The notes: generated by a model not told the origin, from the sequence alone. DNA of 64,000 bases from Yponomeuta sedellus (GCA_934045075.1 OW203722.1:24969379-25033378); one strand, 5' to 3'. Shown: positions 1-10,546, counted from the first letter of the stretch. Numbers and translations are program-made.

Positions 1-94
1 ACGTCTTAAGTCAGCGTATGGTTTTTTCAGCCATTAACAATATTATTTATTTTTATTTATTTAATATATAGCAAAACTGGTGACTAAAATGATA

Positions 95-350
95 TTATAT
101 TCTTTTTAATGCACTTACTCGTGCTAAGGATAATTAAATAAATAATAAATAAAAACCTTTTTAGAGGCTAAAATATACACATAAACGTATGTACGTAATA
201 CAGAGAATATTGTAAAGAGGTTCGAAATTTCACTGATGCCGTGAGTCGCCCATTAGCTCAGTTGGGAAGAGCGCTGGCACGGATAGTCAGAGGTCGCGGG
301 TTCGAATCCCGGCATGGCTGGAATTTTCAGCCTCTAAATAGGTTTTTAAA
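95..350 (+). repeat. tRNA-like SINE (family A), with inverted tail on its left
   Basis: A Pol III style box A (TAGCTCAGTTGG, near 254) and box B (GGTTCGAATCC, near 299) lie inside a module that recurs at 10.6, 16.3, 23.3, 24.9, 25.1, 37.0, 37.2, 38.3 and 49.7 kb. The left side carries the family tail in reverse complement (near 100-140), so this copy has inverted ends. It is a retroposon and not a tRNA gene, because the same non-tRNA flanks recur in every copy. Confidence 0.75.
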
Positions 351-544
351 ATGATATTGCATTGCAGATATAAAACAGGCAGCCATTAAAAGTTTCCACA
401 AAAGTTTAATGTTACACAATGGGTATAGACAAAATACTGATTAATTTTCTGGATTAAAAAACAATTTTAATGGGAGACATCTAACCGCAGTAATTCCATC
501 ATAGTTTAAGTCAATAATCTAAGCAACACAGGGCGCTTCCAGTG

Positions 545-740
545 CATGGATGGGTAAACTGTCTATGACTAATGCAGTCGTTAAGCCAAGTCAGAGGCGG
601 ATTGAAAACTTCTGACAGTAAGACCCGCCACTAGTCTTGCAAGCCTCCACCAATCCGGAATAGGCCCCCGTGGCCGCGTATGGCCTATAGGCCTATGGCC
701 TCAAGGAAGAGACCCATGCCCCTCGGTGGGGCCATAACGG
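545..740 (+). repeat. 5S-SINE body fragment
   Basis: This matches the 3' body of the 5S-rRNA-headed SINE seen in full at 15.1 kb: the stretch from 'gtcgttaagcc' to 'gggttgat', including a version of the 'cttggcccccgtgg' segment. The 5S-like head is missing. It is diverged and has internal duplications around 'ggcctataggcctatggcc'. Confidence 0.6.
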
Positions 741-1550
741 GTTGATGCTGATGAAAACAACGATATTATGTATGATGCAAAAAAAAGAAAACTTTCTGGT
801 CTTTCTTAATGGGGCTCTTACCTACTCTTACCATCAGTCGATGACAGTATTTGAAAAATGAAATGAAAAAATATTTATTTTAAGGAATGGTTACAAAGAC
901 TTACATTCTTGAGCTTATATTAAACTAGAAGAAAAACAAAACGAAAACGTAATTTTATGTGACTCCTACCATAACTAGACTATCTAGTAGCCTGTATTTA
1001 TGGTAAGTAGGCCCGTTCCTCTAGCAAAAGGTGGAAGTACGTGGGTGGTGATGTCATGTTTATCAAACAATATTGAATCTAGTAGAACATGTGAGGCAAA
1101 ATATACTAATATCTAACATGCGGCATGCAATTTATGTGTGTCTGTGTTTGTGTGTGTATTTTCGTGTGATTAAAAATTTGCACGTAAAAGTCTTAAGTAA
1201 AAAGTACCAAGCAAACAGTTGCAAAGCACATTAAAATACCCAGGCCGTTACCACCATATTTCCCTACACACGAGCCTTATTTGTTACAATAAGACGGTGT
1301 ATAAAATTATAATTTATCATAAATAAGGCGGTTTTTTCTTGCGAGGCGGACCCGTTATGTCTTTTCTTGAGGGTTCTAAAATATACGTTATGGAGTTCCG
1401 TCAAACAGCATAAATCTTCTATAGGCCGGGAGGTGGCAGCTAGAAAGACGCTTGATTATGAACTAAACATTATATAATATCACACCTGTTTCCTAGAGGG
1501 GTAGGCACAAACCAGGGATTGCCACTCGTCACGATCTTAATAGATCACCC
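741..1550. other. AT-rich stretch without recognisable gene
   Basis: No ORF of note. Around 850-1020 the sequence resembles the antisense 3' end of a degraded LINE. The rest holds short GT-rich runs and nothing I can name. Confidence 0.3.
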
Positions 1551-1698
1551 TCTCACCATCAACCTTCATTAATCGTTGCACGCACACACGCCGCCGCGCG
1601 TCTTACATAATATGGCAACTATAATAGATTCCATATTATGTTAGACGCGCGGCGGCGGCGTGCGTGCATGCAACGATTAATGAAGGTTGATGAAGAGA
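1551..1698. repeat. Long near-perfect hairpin (fold-back element)
   Basis: Arms at about 1551-1615 and 1631-1698 are inverted copies with few mismatches around a 15-nt loop. They are GC-rich (CCGCCGCGCG against CGCGCGGCGG) in AT-rich surroundings. The outer arm 'cattcatcgttgca' style sequence also occurs once near 23,765, so it is probably a MITE-like or fold-back repeat. Confidence 0.75.
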
Positions 1699-1714
1699 AT
1701 GAGAAGGTTCGAGT

Positions 1715-1762
1715 CCCGGCACGGGTGGAGTTTTTAGCCTCTAAATAGGTTTTTGATATTAT
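1715..1762 (+). repeat. Family A SINE 3' fragment
   Basis: A box-B-like segment is followed by 'ttttagcctctaaataggttttt', the shared right end of the family A module. It starts right after the hairpin at 1551-1698, so the hairpin may be inserted in an older SINE copy. Confidence 0.55.
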
Positions 1763-2395
1763 GTAATGTTTAGTTCACAGCAAAAAAAATATTTATTGTA
1801 TTTCAATGTCTAATATCAGCAGCTGCCTTTAGGCGAGTAAGTGGTGCAAAAAAGGCAGCGAAAACCTTCACCCTGACTGTTTAAGCTAAAGGTTTCTGGA
1901 GTGTCATAGAAGTAAGTAGCCATTTTAACGCTATAAATTTACAATAATTTACGAAGACTGTCATGAAGTTATCCTTTCTTAATATTCATAGATAAGTTAA
2001 GTGAAAAACATAACGCGAACATGTTAAAAAAAGATTAATCGTAGTTAAAGTTAGTATTTGAATATTTTGTAATGACCCGGACAAAAGCCAGCTGATCATT
2101 GTTTGTACTGAGGGTACAATACAAAAAAAAACAGCTTAGAATTTCCCAGCTTACTCCCAGCCTACCACCGCCAAGTGTGATACTGTAGGCCTTATTCTAA
2201 GCAGCAACAACTTTATATCCAAGTGACGTGCGAAGGAGTCCCGCCCGCCAAGGATTTATAGGCACCCTCGCCCCTCTATCCTTTATCCTACGCCTGAAGA
2301 ATGGACACCTCAGTAAAGGTATTTACAGCTTGAAGCGTTGAAGGCTTCTTTTGGTGTCGCGTGTGTCGTGTTATGTTATGACTGTATTAAGGCTG
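1763..2395. other. No gene seen; LINE 3'-end-like start
   Basis: Positions 1780-1860 resemble the region at 49,860-49,990 ('tttatttcaa', 'ctgcc', 'gcaaaaaaggcagcg'), which suggests two antisense copies of one LINE 3' end. The rest of the stretch has no feature I recognise. Confidence 0.35.
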
Positions 2396-2419
2396 CGGGA
2401 TCACACAATTATTATAAAG

Positions 2420-2625
2420 GCGATAGTTTGTGAGTGCGTATGTTTGTCACTTCTTCACGTCTAAACGGCTGGAGCGATTTTAATCACATTTCGTATGGGG
2501 TTAGCTGACACCTTGGATTAATACATGGGCTACGTTTTACTGCGGGATAATGTCTTATTCCCTTGGGAAAACTGATAAACCGCGGGTAACACCGCGGGGC
2601 ACATCTAGTTGTTATATATTAGATT
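2420..2625 (+). repeat. Dispersed repeat fragment ('acgtctaaacggctggagcg' type)
   Basis: This 200-bp stretch ('cttcttcacgtctaaacgg' to 'gggcacatctagt') resembles those at about 14,000-14,370 and 35,060-35,610, which share 'gcgggtaacaccgcgggg'-like or 'gtttgccgggacagctaat'-like endings. It probably derives from a non-autonomous transposon; the class is not determined. Confidence 0.4.
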
Positions 2626-2914
2626 AGATTAGAAAATTCTTTAATGCACAATAAGCATATTTGTACAAAGGCGAGCTTAATACTAATGAGTATTTTCTTC
2701 CAGCCAACCTTGGGTTATGTGGATATATTCTCTCCGTGACGTGTTTTTTTATTTGCTTTGCCACGAAAGAGTAAAAATATTAAGTTTAGTTATGAGCTTT
2801 TGTCAATAAGCTGATTACTAAAGTGCTAAGGAAATCAATCAAAGAAATGGGACCCAATGAGTGAATATTTTTTATTTATTTTAATAGTAAAAATTCTTCG
2901 TAAAAGGCGACTAA

Positions 2915-3081
2915 AGGACACAAACCGGGGGGCGGGCAGCAGCGCCCCCTGCAGAACAATTCCACCAAACTGCGATCCCCAACCCGCATGGCCAGCGTGG
3001 GGATTATGGACATTAAGTACCTCCCAATGATGAGCCAACCTTTGTCCAGCAGTAGACTAATATAGCCTGAAGAAGAAGAGT
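2915..3081 (-). repeat. Dispersed repeat pair: 'gggcagcagcgccccc' element with RTE tail
   Basis: The segment from 'aaccggggggcgggcagc' to 'gtggggattatgg' recurs at 8150-8250, 10,110-10,225 and 49,395-49,505. It is followed by the RTE 3' signature 'cagcagtagactaatatagcctgaagaagaag' in plus sense. No reading frame here is a real gene. Confidence 0.55.
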
Positions 3082-3219
3082 AAATATTTCTTAAACGGAA
3101 ACCGAGGGTAAGAGTGATTATAGCGGAGCGGTCAGATACCGGCTTGTCAATCGGGTGGTAGTGGGTGCTAATCCTGACACATAAATCGGGAACGAAAAAA
3201 TCGTGAAAAACCTGAGTGA

Positions 3220-3440
3220 CTGAGACTATTTCAATACCTTCAGACATTCAGGTTTCTTCAAGATGTTTTACTTTGCAGTTGGCGAGTGATGAAGTTATAG
3301 TAGCCACTATAACTTCACAAGTGTACATAACTAGAAAACAAAGTCATTGGAACATGCCCGCACTGCGAATCGAACCTGGGTCTTACGCTTCCGACTCCAT
3401 TGTTCCATCTACTATCGTATTATATTCCAATCCATCTATA
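3220..3440 (-). repeat. tRNA-like SINE (family C), minus
   Basis: 'cacaagtgtacataact' with 'aacaaagtcattgg' and a reversed box B ('cgaacctggg', near 3370) match the copies at 5.3, 9.9, 26.1 and 38.7 kb. The head beyond box B is degraded. Confidence 0.5.
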
Positions 3441-3465
3441 ATTATTTTTCGATTGGATATCAACC

Positions 3466-3815
3466 CTTGAACGTCCCCACTGCTGGGGCACGGGTCGCTT
3501 CCTGCATCTGAGGAAGGTTAGGTCATATTCCACCACGGGGGCCAAGTCCGGGTTGTTGGAGGATTGTAAGACAATGGCGAGCCTTACTGTCAGAAGTTAT
3601 CAAGCCGCCCATAAGGCCTCTGACATGGCTTAGCGACTGCCATTACATGACAGCCGGCACCAACGGCTTAGCGTGCCTTGCGAAGCACGGAAGCGCTCGA
3701 AAAAAATTGTTACTAGCGGTAGTCACGGGACGGTCACCCATCCTGCACCTGACCGCGCCTGTTGTTGTTTAACGCAAGTGATTGATTCCAATCAGTCAGT
3801 ACGGCTAGGCCACGG
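3466..3815 (-). repeat. 5S-rRNA-headed SINE, minus, near full length
   Basis: Reading the minus strand, the head (near 3815 down to 3715) carries 'gattggaatcaatcac', 'aagc', 'gcgcggtcaggt' and 'ggatgggtgaccgtccc'. These line up with the internal control region of eukaryotic 5S rRNA (C-T-A-A-G-C, then T-A-C-T-T-G-G-A-T-G-G-G-A-G-A-C-C). The body ends in the conserved 'ccccagcagtgggg' segment. Confidence 0.6.
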
Positions 3816-3908
3816 ACGCATATTTAATTATTGTTTATACTGTAAGTACCAATAAAATAAAACTGTAAGTACCAATAACAAGATTAAGAACTTAATAGAA
3901 ATTAAATA

Positions 3909-4049
3909 ACCCCCTTATTCATAATAGTCTGTTAACTTTAAGCAATGCTTATTCTCACTCTGTCCTTTTCTATTGACCTAAGTCAGAATGAAAGAGAACA
4001 CTCTTTAGCAGCTGTTTTAAGCTAGCGGACTATTATGAATAAGGGGGTA
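3909..4049. mobile_element. Short MITE with 22-bp terminal inverted repeats
   Basis: The left end 'cccccttattcataatagtc' is the inverse of the right end 'gactattatgaataaggggg' (about 4028-4048). The unit is about 140 bp and has no ORF. TA-rich flanks (aataa / taag) fit a TA or TAA target duplication. Confidence 0.7.
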
Positions 4050-4129
4050 AGTGTTTAGCTGTATGTAACATGACATAACTATATTCCTCACCTGCATTCA
4101 GTCACCTTAATCTCGAAGCTTAGGCTGAT

Positions 4130-4200
4130 CGTAATCCAACTAAAACATTAAAATTTTCCTTAGTACGAGTTAGTGCATTAAAAATAAAAATAGTACAACT
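4130..4200 (+). repeat. Family A tail fragment
   Basis: 'ccttagtacgagttagtgca' followed by 'ttaaaaataaaaatagtac' is the 3' tail of the family A fold-back SINE without any head, so this copy is strongly 5' truncated. Confidence 0.6.
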
Positions 4201-4530
4201 AAAACATCTCAAGCAAACTAATATCAAAAACAAGCCCCTAAAATTACAACTCAGCCGACTTAATAATTCCACAATTCGATGTCAATAGTCTTAAATAATG
4301 TGAAGAAAAAACGAAAATAAAACTAACAAGCCCCGAAGATTTATAATACAATAAATTGTAATCCGCTCAGCCTAAGCTCCGTCTTGACAAATACGAGAAC
4401 TGAGATTCTCACAGAAGGCTCACTTCATCTTATTTTTGGTGTGCAAACGCCGTGGTTTCTTTCTGAGATTTTACATTTGCCTTACTCTGGGATTTTTAAA
4501 AGGTAAACTTATAGGTAACAACCGCAGAGG
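4201..4530. other. No gene seen
   Basis: AT-rich DNA without an ORF, tRNA-like box or recognisable inverted repeat. Confidence 0.3.
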
Positions 4531-4532
4531 TA

Positions 4533-4539
<7 letters not shown>

Positions 4540-4563
<24 letters not shown>

Positions 4564-4770
4564 ACATACAAGCACAAACATTGCTTCTGACTCCACACTA
4601 GGATACCCTGCGTCGTGGGAACCAGAAACAACGACGTCCCAAACATGTAAACATTCAAGACCTGGACCTCTTGCATGGTAGGCAGATGTGCTACCGCTAC
4701 GCCACAGAGGCCGTAAAAAAACACAATTAGTCCGTCTTCAACCAGGCTGCAACCCAAGAGCAGTTTATGC
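4540..4770 (-). repeat. tRNA-like SINE (family D), minus, with (TAA)n tail
   Basis: A (TAA)n run at about 4540-4560 is followed by 'gtcgtgggaaccagaaacaa', 'aaacatgtaaacattcaagacctgg' and a reversed tRNA-like head ('gtgctaccgctacgccacagagg'). Related copies are at 36,528-36,690 (plus) and 40,915-41,070 (minus). Confidence 0.6.
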
Positions 4771-4799
4771 AGCATGATAATCATCACTACAATTATATA

Positions 4800-5290
4800 G
4801 CTATATAATTATATTAAACGTAATTACATAAATAATCACATAAAAAATCGTGATTATACCCGTTTAATATAAATCTCTGTATGAGTGTCGCAAATCATTA
4901 AGAAATACTACTACAATTATACATAATTAGTATCAGGATTAAACATTTTACGTTGAAATAACGTTTTTTTGACATTCCAAATTCAGGTTTTATTAGTCAA
5001 CACGCAAAAAAATGCTTTGATTGGAGAGACTCATTTCACTAAAAAATTGTGATAAATAAATTTACTCCAAATGAAGTTATTGGCCTTTTCAATGATAACA
5101 ACATAGTTATAAAATTTCAATGATAACAAAATGCACAACATAGCGTTTGTGCATTTTGGATATTCTCCGTTAATTACAACGCAAAGGTCAAACTATCTTC
5201 GAAAATACCTGACCCATATAGAATACAACTTGTGGAGGGCAAAGTAAGGAGTTTAATTAAAACTTGCAAGTTTAAGCATTATTATTATTT
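4800..5290. other. AT-rich stretch, no gene
   Basis: Only small local palindromes are seen, such as 'ataattatatagctatataattat' near 4788-4812 and a short direct duplication of 'atttcaatgataacaa' near 5088-5130. Confidence 0.35.
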
Positions 5291-5297
5291 GCTCCAA

Positions 5298-5545
5298 GTT
5301 CGAGCGGTGGTAGTCTAGTAGTAAAATGGACTCGGAAGCGAGAGACCTAGGTTCGAATCCCAGTGCGAGCAAGTACCAATGATTTTGTTTTCTAAGTTAT
5401 GCACATTTGTTGAGTAATAGTAGCAATACCACACGTTAACGGTGACGGCAAACATTGTGAGATAACCTGAGTGTCTGAGGCGTTCAAATACCTCAGTGCC
5501 TTAAATTTCCAATCCGCAGTGTGCTGAATAGTCATTAAGTCAATA
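5298..5545 (+). repeat. tRNA-like SINE (family C), plus
   Basis: The head 'agcggtggtagtctagtag' with box B 'ggttcgaatccca' (near 5350) is followed by 'agtaccaatgattttgttttcta' and 'gagtgtctgaggcgttc'. The same order is found reversed at 9.9 and 38.7 kb. Confidence 0.65.
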
Positions 5546-5904
5546 TTCTTTTTCTGAGAGAACGCCGTTTATAGAACGCGTTTTTGGACTACATACAAAA
5601 AAAAAGTTCCAAGTATCAAACCTTAAAGGATTCACTGAACAAACTTCATGTTATGTGGGTGAAAGTCACACCTTCTGTAACTCACTATTCTGTGCTCAAG
5701 TTGACAAATACGAGAGACCGTTCGGTTCATTAATACAAAGTACAAAGGACGGGCGACAGCCAGTACATGATCATTGAGGAATCTTTTGACAGTACTATCA
5801 ATAGATGTGAACGTAGACGTAGGGCTGCGAACATTTCATTGGTTGATAATTTTGTAATAGATCCTTCTCAAATTTTCAAAATAGATAAATATATAGAGTA
5901 TTCT

Positions 5905-6000
5905 TTATTGTACACAGAAATTACAGTAACAGAAATTATATAAAATATAGTACAAATGGCGGCCTTATTACTAAAAGCAATTTCTTCCAGGCAACCATCG
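5905..6000 (-). repeat. LINE 3'-end repeat, minus
   Basis: 'ggcggccttattactaaaag' and 'tcttccaggcaacc' are the reverse of the motif seen in plus at 27,430-27,545 and 34,490-34,590 ('ggttgcctggaagaaattgc', 'aataaggccgccaattgta', 'caataaa'). It is a widespread non-LTR 3' end; no coding part remains. Confidence 0.5.
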
Positions 6001-6297
6001 ACGGAGACAAGAAAGAAATTAGAGACGGGTATGTAGTCGGCGCAATACAGAAATATTGAAATTAGGAATACCACGAAATTTATATAAACTTACTTAAGCC
6101 ACATACATAAATAATTAAATGAATAAATAATTAAGATATTATACATTCATACTAGTAATAAAATTATATATAGAAAGAAGATATAATAATAATATACCTG
6201 CGTAAAAATTGGTTTGGTCCTTGTTTTCTTAATAAATCGTATAAAACGTGCTCGACTACGTATAAATTAATATTGTACCTCTATTATACCACTATTG

Positions 6298-6642
6298 TGA
6301 AGCGCTCGTGGCCTTGCCAAACCGAGCAATTGGAATCAATTACTTGAGTTAAGCAATATGTGCGGGATGGGTGTCCGTCACGTGACTACCGCTAGTGGCA
6401 TTTTTTTCCGAGCACTTACGTGCTTCGCAAGGCAGGTTGGTGCGGAATGTCACGTCAGTCGTTAAGCCATGTCAGAGGCCCTGTGGGCGCCTTGATCACT
6501 TCTGGCAGTAAGACCCGCCACTGTCTTACAGTCCTCCACCAACCCGGACTTGGCCCCCGTGGTGGAGTATGGCCTAACCTTTCTGCGATGCAGGAAGAGA
6601 CCCGTGCCCCAAAAGTGGGGACAAACAAGGGTTGATATCGAT
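6298..6642 (+). repeat. 5S-rRNA-headed SINE, plus
   Basis: The head 'agcgctcgtggcc' through 'gggatgggtgtccgtcacgtgactaccgctagtgg' carries the 5S-like block with a small deletion. The body contains 'cttggcccccgtgg' and ends 'gggttgat'. Confidence 0.6.
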
Positions 6643-6659
6643 CGTGCCACTGCCTAGAA

Positions 6660-6802
6660 ATATTGGAAATTTAAAAGTTATGGTTAACCATAACTTTTTA
6701 ATTTCTAATATTTCTAATCATTAATGGTTTAAGACGTTTATTCTCATAAGAACAATAATAATTCTCATTTTAAGAAAAACACTTAAAATGAGAATTATTA
6801 AT
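6660..6802. repeat. Two adjacent palindromes
   Basis: 'aaaagttatgg/ttaaccataactttt' is centred near 6685. A second hairpin has arms 6757-6773 and 6783-6799 around a 9-nt spacer. Both are perfect or nearly so and lie directly after the SINE at 6298-6642. Confidence 0.6.
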
Positions 6803-6889
6803 TAATTTAGTTAACATGCTTGTGCTTATAAAATAGCACCAGCTTAAATTATAAAGTTGGTATGGACATGGGATTGGACGTTTGGAATA

Positions 6890-7240
6890 CATATAGAGCA
6901 TGCAGTTATTCAATCAAGTCCACTGCTGGACATATGCCTTCCGCAAGCACCGCACTGTTTTTATCTAACCGTCACGTCAAATTTTTAGAACATCGCTTTG
7001 AGATAATTTCAACTCCACCAAACCTTAAACAAACGTAATCTCGCAACCCTGATTCCACGTCACTTCGCAGACCTCATCCCATCGTGCCAGCCTTAGACCC
7101 GATAGCGCTGAGTCGCCTAAGAAAAAAATCCATTGTATGCATTTCACGCACGGATCGCTTTCAATTACTCTGGTTGAGAACTCCCCGGGGGTTGTTCGAA
7201 ATTTGAATTTTTAAACTCCTCCTAAACTGCACAATCCTCT
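6890..7240. other. No gene; degraded RTE 3' end in minus sense
   Basis: 'caatcaagtccactgctggacatatgcctt' (near 6910) is the reverse of the RTE 3' signature. The remainder is unrecognised. Confidence 0.4.
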
Positions 7241-7301
7241 TAAAGATTTGCTTAGTTATTTGGTGGATTCGATAAACAAAATTATAGAATTAATTTTTGT
7301 G

Positions 7302-7500
7302 GACATTTTTGTCGAATGGAGACCACGACTCGGCAAGCGTAGTGTAGGACGCCCTCCGGCCAGATGGACCGACGACCTCAAAAAGGTGGCTGGTGGTGAC
7401 TGGATGGCGAAAACGGGAGATCGGGTCTTGTGGCGCACCCTGGGGGAGGCTTATGTCCAGCAGTGGACTGCAATAGGCTGAAATGATGATGATGATGATT
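7302..7500 (+). pseudogene. RTE-type LINE reverse transcriptase C-terminus and tail
   Basis: Translation gives 'GRPPARWTDDLKKVAGGDWM' and 'LWRTLGEAYVQQWT', the signature end of RTE/BovB-clade polyproteins common in moths. The stop is followed by a (GAT)n tail. Only about 55 residues of the C-terminus remain, so it is a 5'-truncated dead copy. Confidence 0.75.
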
Positions 7501-7564
7501 TTTTTCGACATCTTGCTTTGTATGCTGACATTTAGCAAACAAGATTGTTATACACTTCAAACAC

Positions 7565-8080
7565 AGGAAAAACTCTAAAAACTGTGCAGGTGTAGTTAAC
7601 TCATAAAAATTTGTCTTTGAGGTCCGTGGAAAGCTCAGAAAAAACAGTGAGACTAGATTCCTAAACTATGTGTCCGTATAGTACCCACCTATACGGACGG
7701 AACCCTCCTTGCAAGAGTCCGACTTGCACTTGTCCGATTTTTTGTTCAGATTCCGACCGGAAACCGTGACAATGCATGGCGAATCCAAGACCCGGAATTA
7801 GCGAGCTTTACGTCCAATACAAGTTGTCACTACAAGGTCCTCAAGTACCTTTAAGGGTAAGTTTTTTACCATGATTTTGCATGTTTTGTGCAACAGACAA
7901 TCGAGTGGGATTCTCGAGATTCGTTGGCGGATGTAGCTGCTTAAGATTATTGTGAACAACGTTACAATTCAAATAAATTATCTTATTGATGTCCATCGCT
8001 TCACGTTATTCTTTTTTATCGATTCGTGTACTAAATTTGTGTCTGCATCATCTTGAGTTCGCTGGAAGAAAATCGTCGTT
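7565..8080. other. No gene seen
   Basis: No convincing ORF, repeat head or inverted repeat. Confidence 0.3.
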
Positions 8081-8084
8081 GTCG

Positions 8085-8250
8085 TCTTCAGGCAATACTA
8101 GTCCACTGTTGGACATAGCCCTAACCCTAAAGAGCGCCACACTGTACTATCATAGGGGGTAATGCCCATAATCCCCACGCTGGGCATGCGGGTTGGGGAT
8201 CGCAGTTCGGTGGAATCGTACTGCAGGAGGTACTGCTGCCCATCCCTCAG
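8085..8250 (-). repeat. RTE 3' end (minus) joined to the 'cagcagcgccccc' repeat
   Basis: 'ttcaggcaatactagtccactgttggacatagcc' is the antisense RTE end. It is followed by 'taatgcccataatccccacgctgggcatgcgggttgggg', seen also near 2990, 10,125 and 49,450. Confidence 0.55.
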
Positions 8251-8346
8251 TGAAAAAATAAAGGAAAATAGTATCCCCTGAAAGAAAATACCATATAGTA
8301 GTAAGCTCGCCCTTGCACAAGTTTGTTTTTAGTGCTACAAAGAGTT

Positions 8347-8459
8347 TTCATTCATTCATTCATTCATTCATTCATTCATTCATTCATTCATTCATTCATT
8401 CATTCATTCATTCATTCATTCATTCATTCATTCATTCATTCATTCATTCATTCATTCAT
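8347..8459. repeat. (ATTC)n microsatellite
   Basis: About 28 uninterrupted tetranucleotide units. All frames are open across it (Ser-Phe-Ile-His repeats), which creates a false ORF. Confidence 0.95.
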
Positions 8460-8489
8460 ATTTTTGTTGCTGGGAATCTTCTTTTCGTA

Positions 8490-8745
8490 TCAGCAATTCG
8501 ACCAGGTATTCTTTAAGCCCAATAGTTGACCACTGCAATTGCAGCAGCGTTGGCCTCTGTTAGGTCCTCCAGAGTGCAGGTGGGTACAATGGGCATTGGA
8601 GCAGGTGCACCGTGGATTGCGATAAGGCTCCACAATCACATTGCTCCTCCGTTAGTGCAATATAACCCCATCTGCTTAAGTTTTGTCTGCAGCGACCTAC
8701 TTGGGTCCGGAGTCGGTTGAGTGACTGCCACGTAGGCCATTGCAG
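8490..8745 (-). pseudogene. LINE reverse transcriptase C-terminal fragment, minus
   Basis: On the minus strand, over more than one frame, one reads 'RLRTQVGRCRQNL', 'WGYIALTEEQCDCG' and 'HLLQCPLYPP'. This is the Cys/His-rich end typical of LINE polyproteins (a R-R-T-G-x-G-x-C block, then C-x-C-G, then H-x-L-x-x-C-P). At least one frameshift breaks it. A related fragment lies at 31,175-31,603. Confidence 0.55.
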
Positions 8746-9105
8746 ATCGGAATGATCTGATGGGATATGAGGTTGTGATTAGTATATGACTGTTTTGTTT
8801 TGTCAAGTAATAAGAATAATTACTTTTACACGACATAGTCATTATTAAAACAAAGCTTAAGTAGACGTACCCTCTAAATACTGACTGATAATACTAACTC
8901 AAGTTAATGCCTTCACGTCTCCTCGACTCCACCTCAAATGAGTTTTGAGTCGAGGAGACTTTGAGGAACGTCTTTGAATAAGGGTGTAAGTCGCGTATGA
9001 ATCACACGTTTTGTGACGCCAAAATGTCAAATTTGACAGTTTATTTTTTCTAGAAAATTGCGACCTATGACATTTAAAACGCGAACTTGCAATTAACAGT
9101 AAACA
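8746..9105. other. No gene; contains a short hairpin
   Basis: Arms 8917-8929 and 8947-8959 form a perfect 13-bp hairpin (GTCTCCTCGACTC and its inverse) with a 17-nt loop. Otherwise unrecognised. Confidence 0.5.
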
Positions 9106-9109
9106 TGTC

Positions 9110-9280
9110 ATGGCTTGATAACTTCTGACGGTAAAGCCCGCCACTGTCTTACAATCCTCCACCAACCCGGACTTGGCCCCCGTGGTTGAGTAAGGCCTAA
9201 CCTTCCTGCGATGTCTATTCCTGCGTTGCAGGAATAGACCCGTGCCCCGTGCAGTGGGGACATACAAATTGATATCGTAG
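9110..9280 (+). repeat. 5S-SINE body fragment, plus
   Basis: 'cttgataacttctgacgg' through 'cttggcccccgtgg' and 'gcagtggggacatac'. The head is missing and the segment 'ctgcgatgtctattcctgcg' is locally duplicated. Confidence 0.6.
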
Positions 9281-9764
9281 TCATGGCACTTAGCAAGTAC
9301 TGATCCCTATTGACTGTTTTAAGATACATAACCTACGTAACTCTATGAGACATGGTTAAGGTATTTCGAAGGAGAATTTTTTTACAGCCAGTTTTATCAA
9401 AACGTGGCAAAAACTAAAAGGCTTGACGTCGGTATAGATTCCGCTAGTGCAAGCATATTTCGCAGGCTGCAGTAGAAAGTAGAGTCAGCAAAGCAACGCT
9501 ATGGTGAGGTTCATTTTTTTTTTCATAATGTTTTTTTGCCACATACTTTTCTAACCGGAAATGCATAATTATGTTTTACTATAGTACTATAATACTGGTT
9601 TAATCTAAATCAGATGTAAGATAAGAAGAGATAAATGGAAAATTGAGTAATCAATTTTTTTCTAGAAGTCACCTGTAATTTAACAATTTGCTCCGGTACG
9701 GGTCTCTTAATTTAATCTCAGTTTACTCTAAACTAATCAAAAATTATTAATCGCGCTAAATTAA
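9281..9764. other. No gene seen
   Basis: AT-rich, with a poly-T run near 9510-9535. No recognised repeat head or ORF. Confidence 0.3.
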
Positions 9765-9850
9765 CTTCTTCTTCAGGCTATTTTAGTCCACTGCTGGACA
9801 TAGCCCTCCCCTAATGAGCGCCATAGCGCAAGGTTGTGCCATCATTGGGG
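9765..9850 (-). repeat. RTE 3'-end fragment, minus
   Basis: 'cttcttcaggctattttagtccactgctggacatagccctcccctaatgagcgcc' is the antisense RTE tail, with the GAA-type end at its left. Confidence 0.65.
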
Positions 9851-9854
9851 GGTA

Positions 9855-10225
9855 GTTAGTTCGTTAGACCTGAGATTTCCGCACTTAGCCTCATAGTTGG
9901 GTCATTGTACGTAGCAAGCGCTGAGGTACGCTAACACCTCAGACACTAGGGTTTCCTTACGATGTTTTCCTTCACAGTCAGCGAGTAGTATTGCTACTAT
10001 AATTTCACAAATGTACATAACTTAGAAAACAAAGTCATTGATACATGCCGGGGTTCGAACCTACGACCTCCCGATTGAGAAGCCGGCGTTCTACACCGCT
10101 CCGCTACCACCGCTCTCATTGGGGGGTAATGCCCATAATCCCCACGCTGGGCAAGCGGGTTGGGGATCGCAGTTTGGTGGAATTGTACTGCAGGGGGCGC
10201 TGCTGCCCACCCCCCGGTTAAATTA
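9855..10225 (-). repeat. tRNA-like SINE (family C, minus) joined to the 'gcagggggcgctgctgccc' repeat
   Basis: The reversed tRNA-like head, with box B 'gttcgaacctacgacctcc' and box A 'ctccgctaccaccgct', lies at about 10,050-10,113. The conserved 'aacaaagtcattgatacatg' lies to its left. The 'taatgcccataatccccacgctggg' repeat follows at 10,127. Confidence 0.6.
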
Positions 10226-10546
10226 GCTTATTATTATTTTTAGATATGTTTTAAAAAATTGTAGTTCGTTTTCTGTGCCGACGCTACCTATAAGAGTGTT
10301 TTCATTTAAAGTATCATTAGTGTGTCGGCTTGATCGAAGGTTAATTGGAGACGCCACTCAGACGCGCTGACTCTCATGAAAAACCTCCGGGTACCTACTC
10401 TGGAAGACTAAGAAGAACTAGATCCCGACGCTAGTAGGTCTATAGTATCTTGTACTAGGCCTTTTATGAGATGAGTACTTCCTAAGGTTAACGCGAGCAC
10501 TAGACATAATAAAATAAAACCTGTATTCATACAGATTTTACTCGTT
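10226..10546. other. No gene seen
   Basis: Nothing recognisable between the family C copy and the target duplication of the next SINE. Confidence 0.3.

Noticed and set aside
200..330. tRNA gene at the left edge, and similar tRNA-like hits elsewhere
   Set aside because: Boxes A and B are present, but each is embedded in longer repeated units with common flanks and tails, and the acceptor stems do not pair as in a tRNA. They are SINEs.
2835..3247. Overlapping minus ORFs of 67 and 123 codons
   Set aside because: They run through dispersed repeat and SINE sequence and show no domain.
8347..8459. CRISPR-like array
   Set aside because: A simple tandem tetranucleotide without spacers, in a eukaryotic genome. 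No CRISPR array exists here.
8313..8529. Ser/Phe/Ile/His-repeat ORFs
   Set aside because: They are translations of the (ATTC)n microsatellite.
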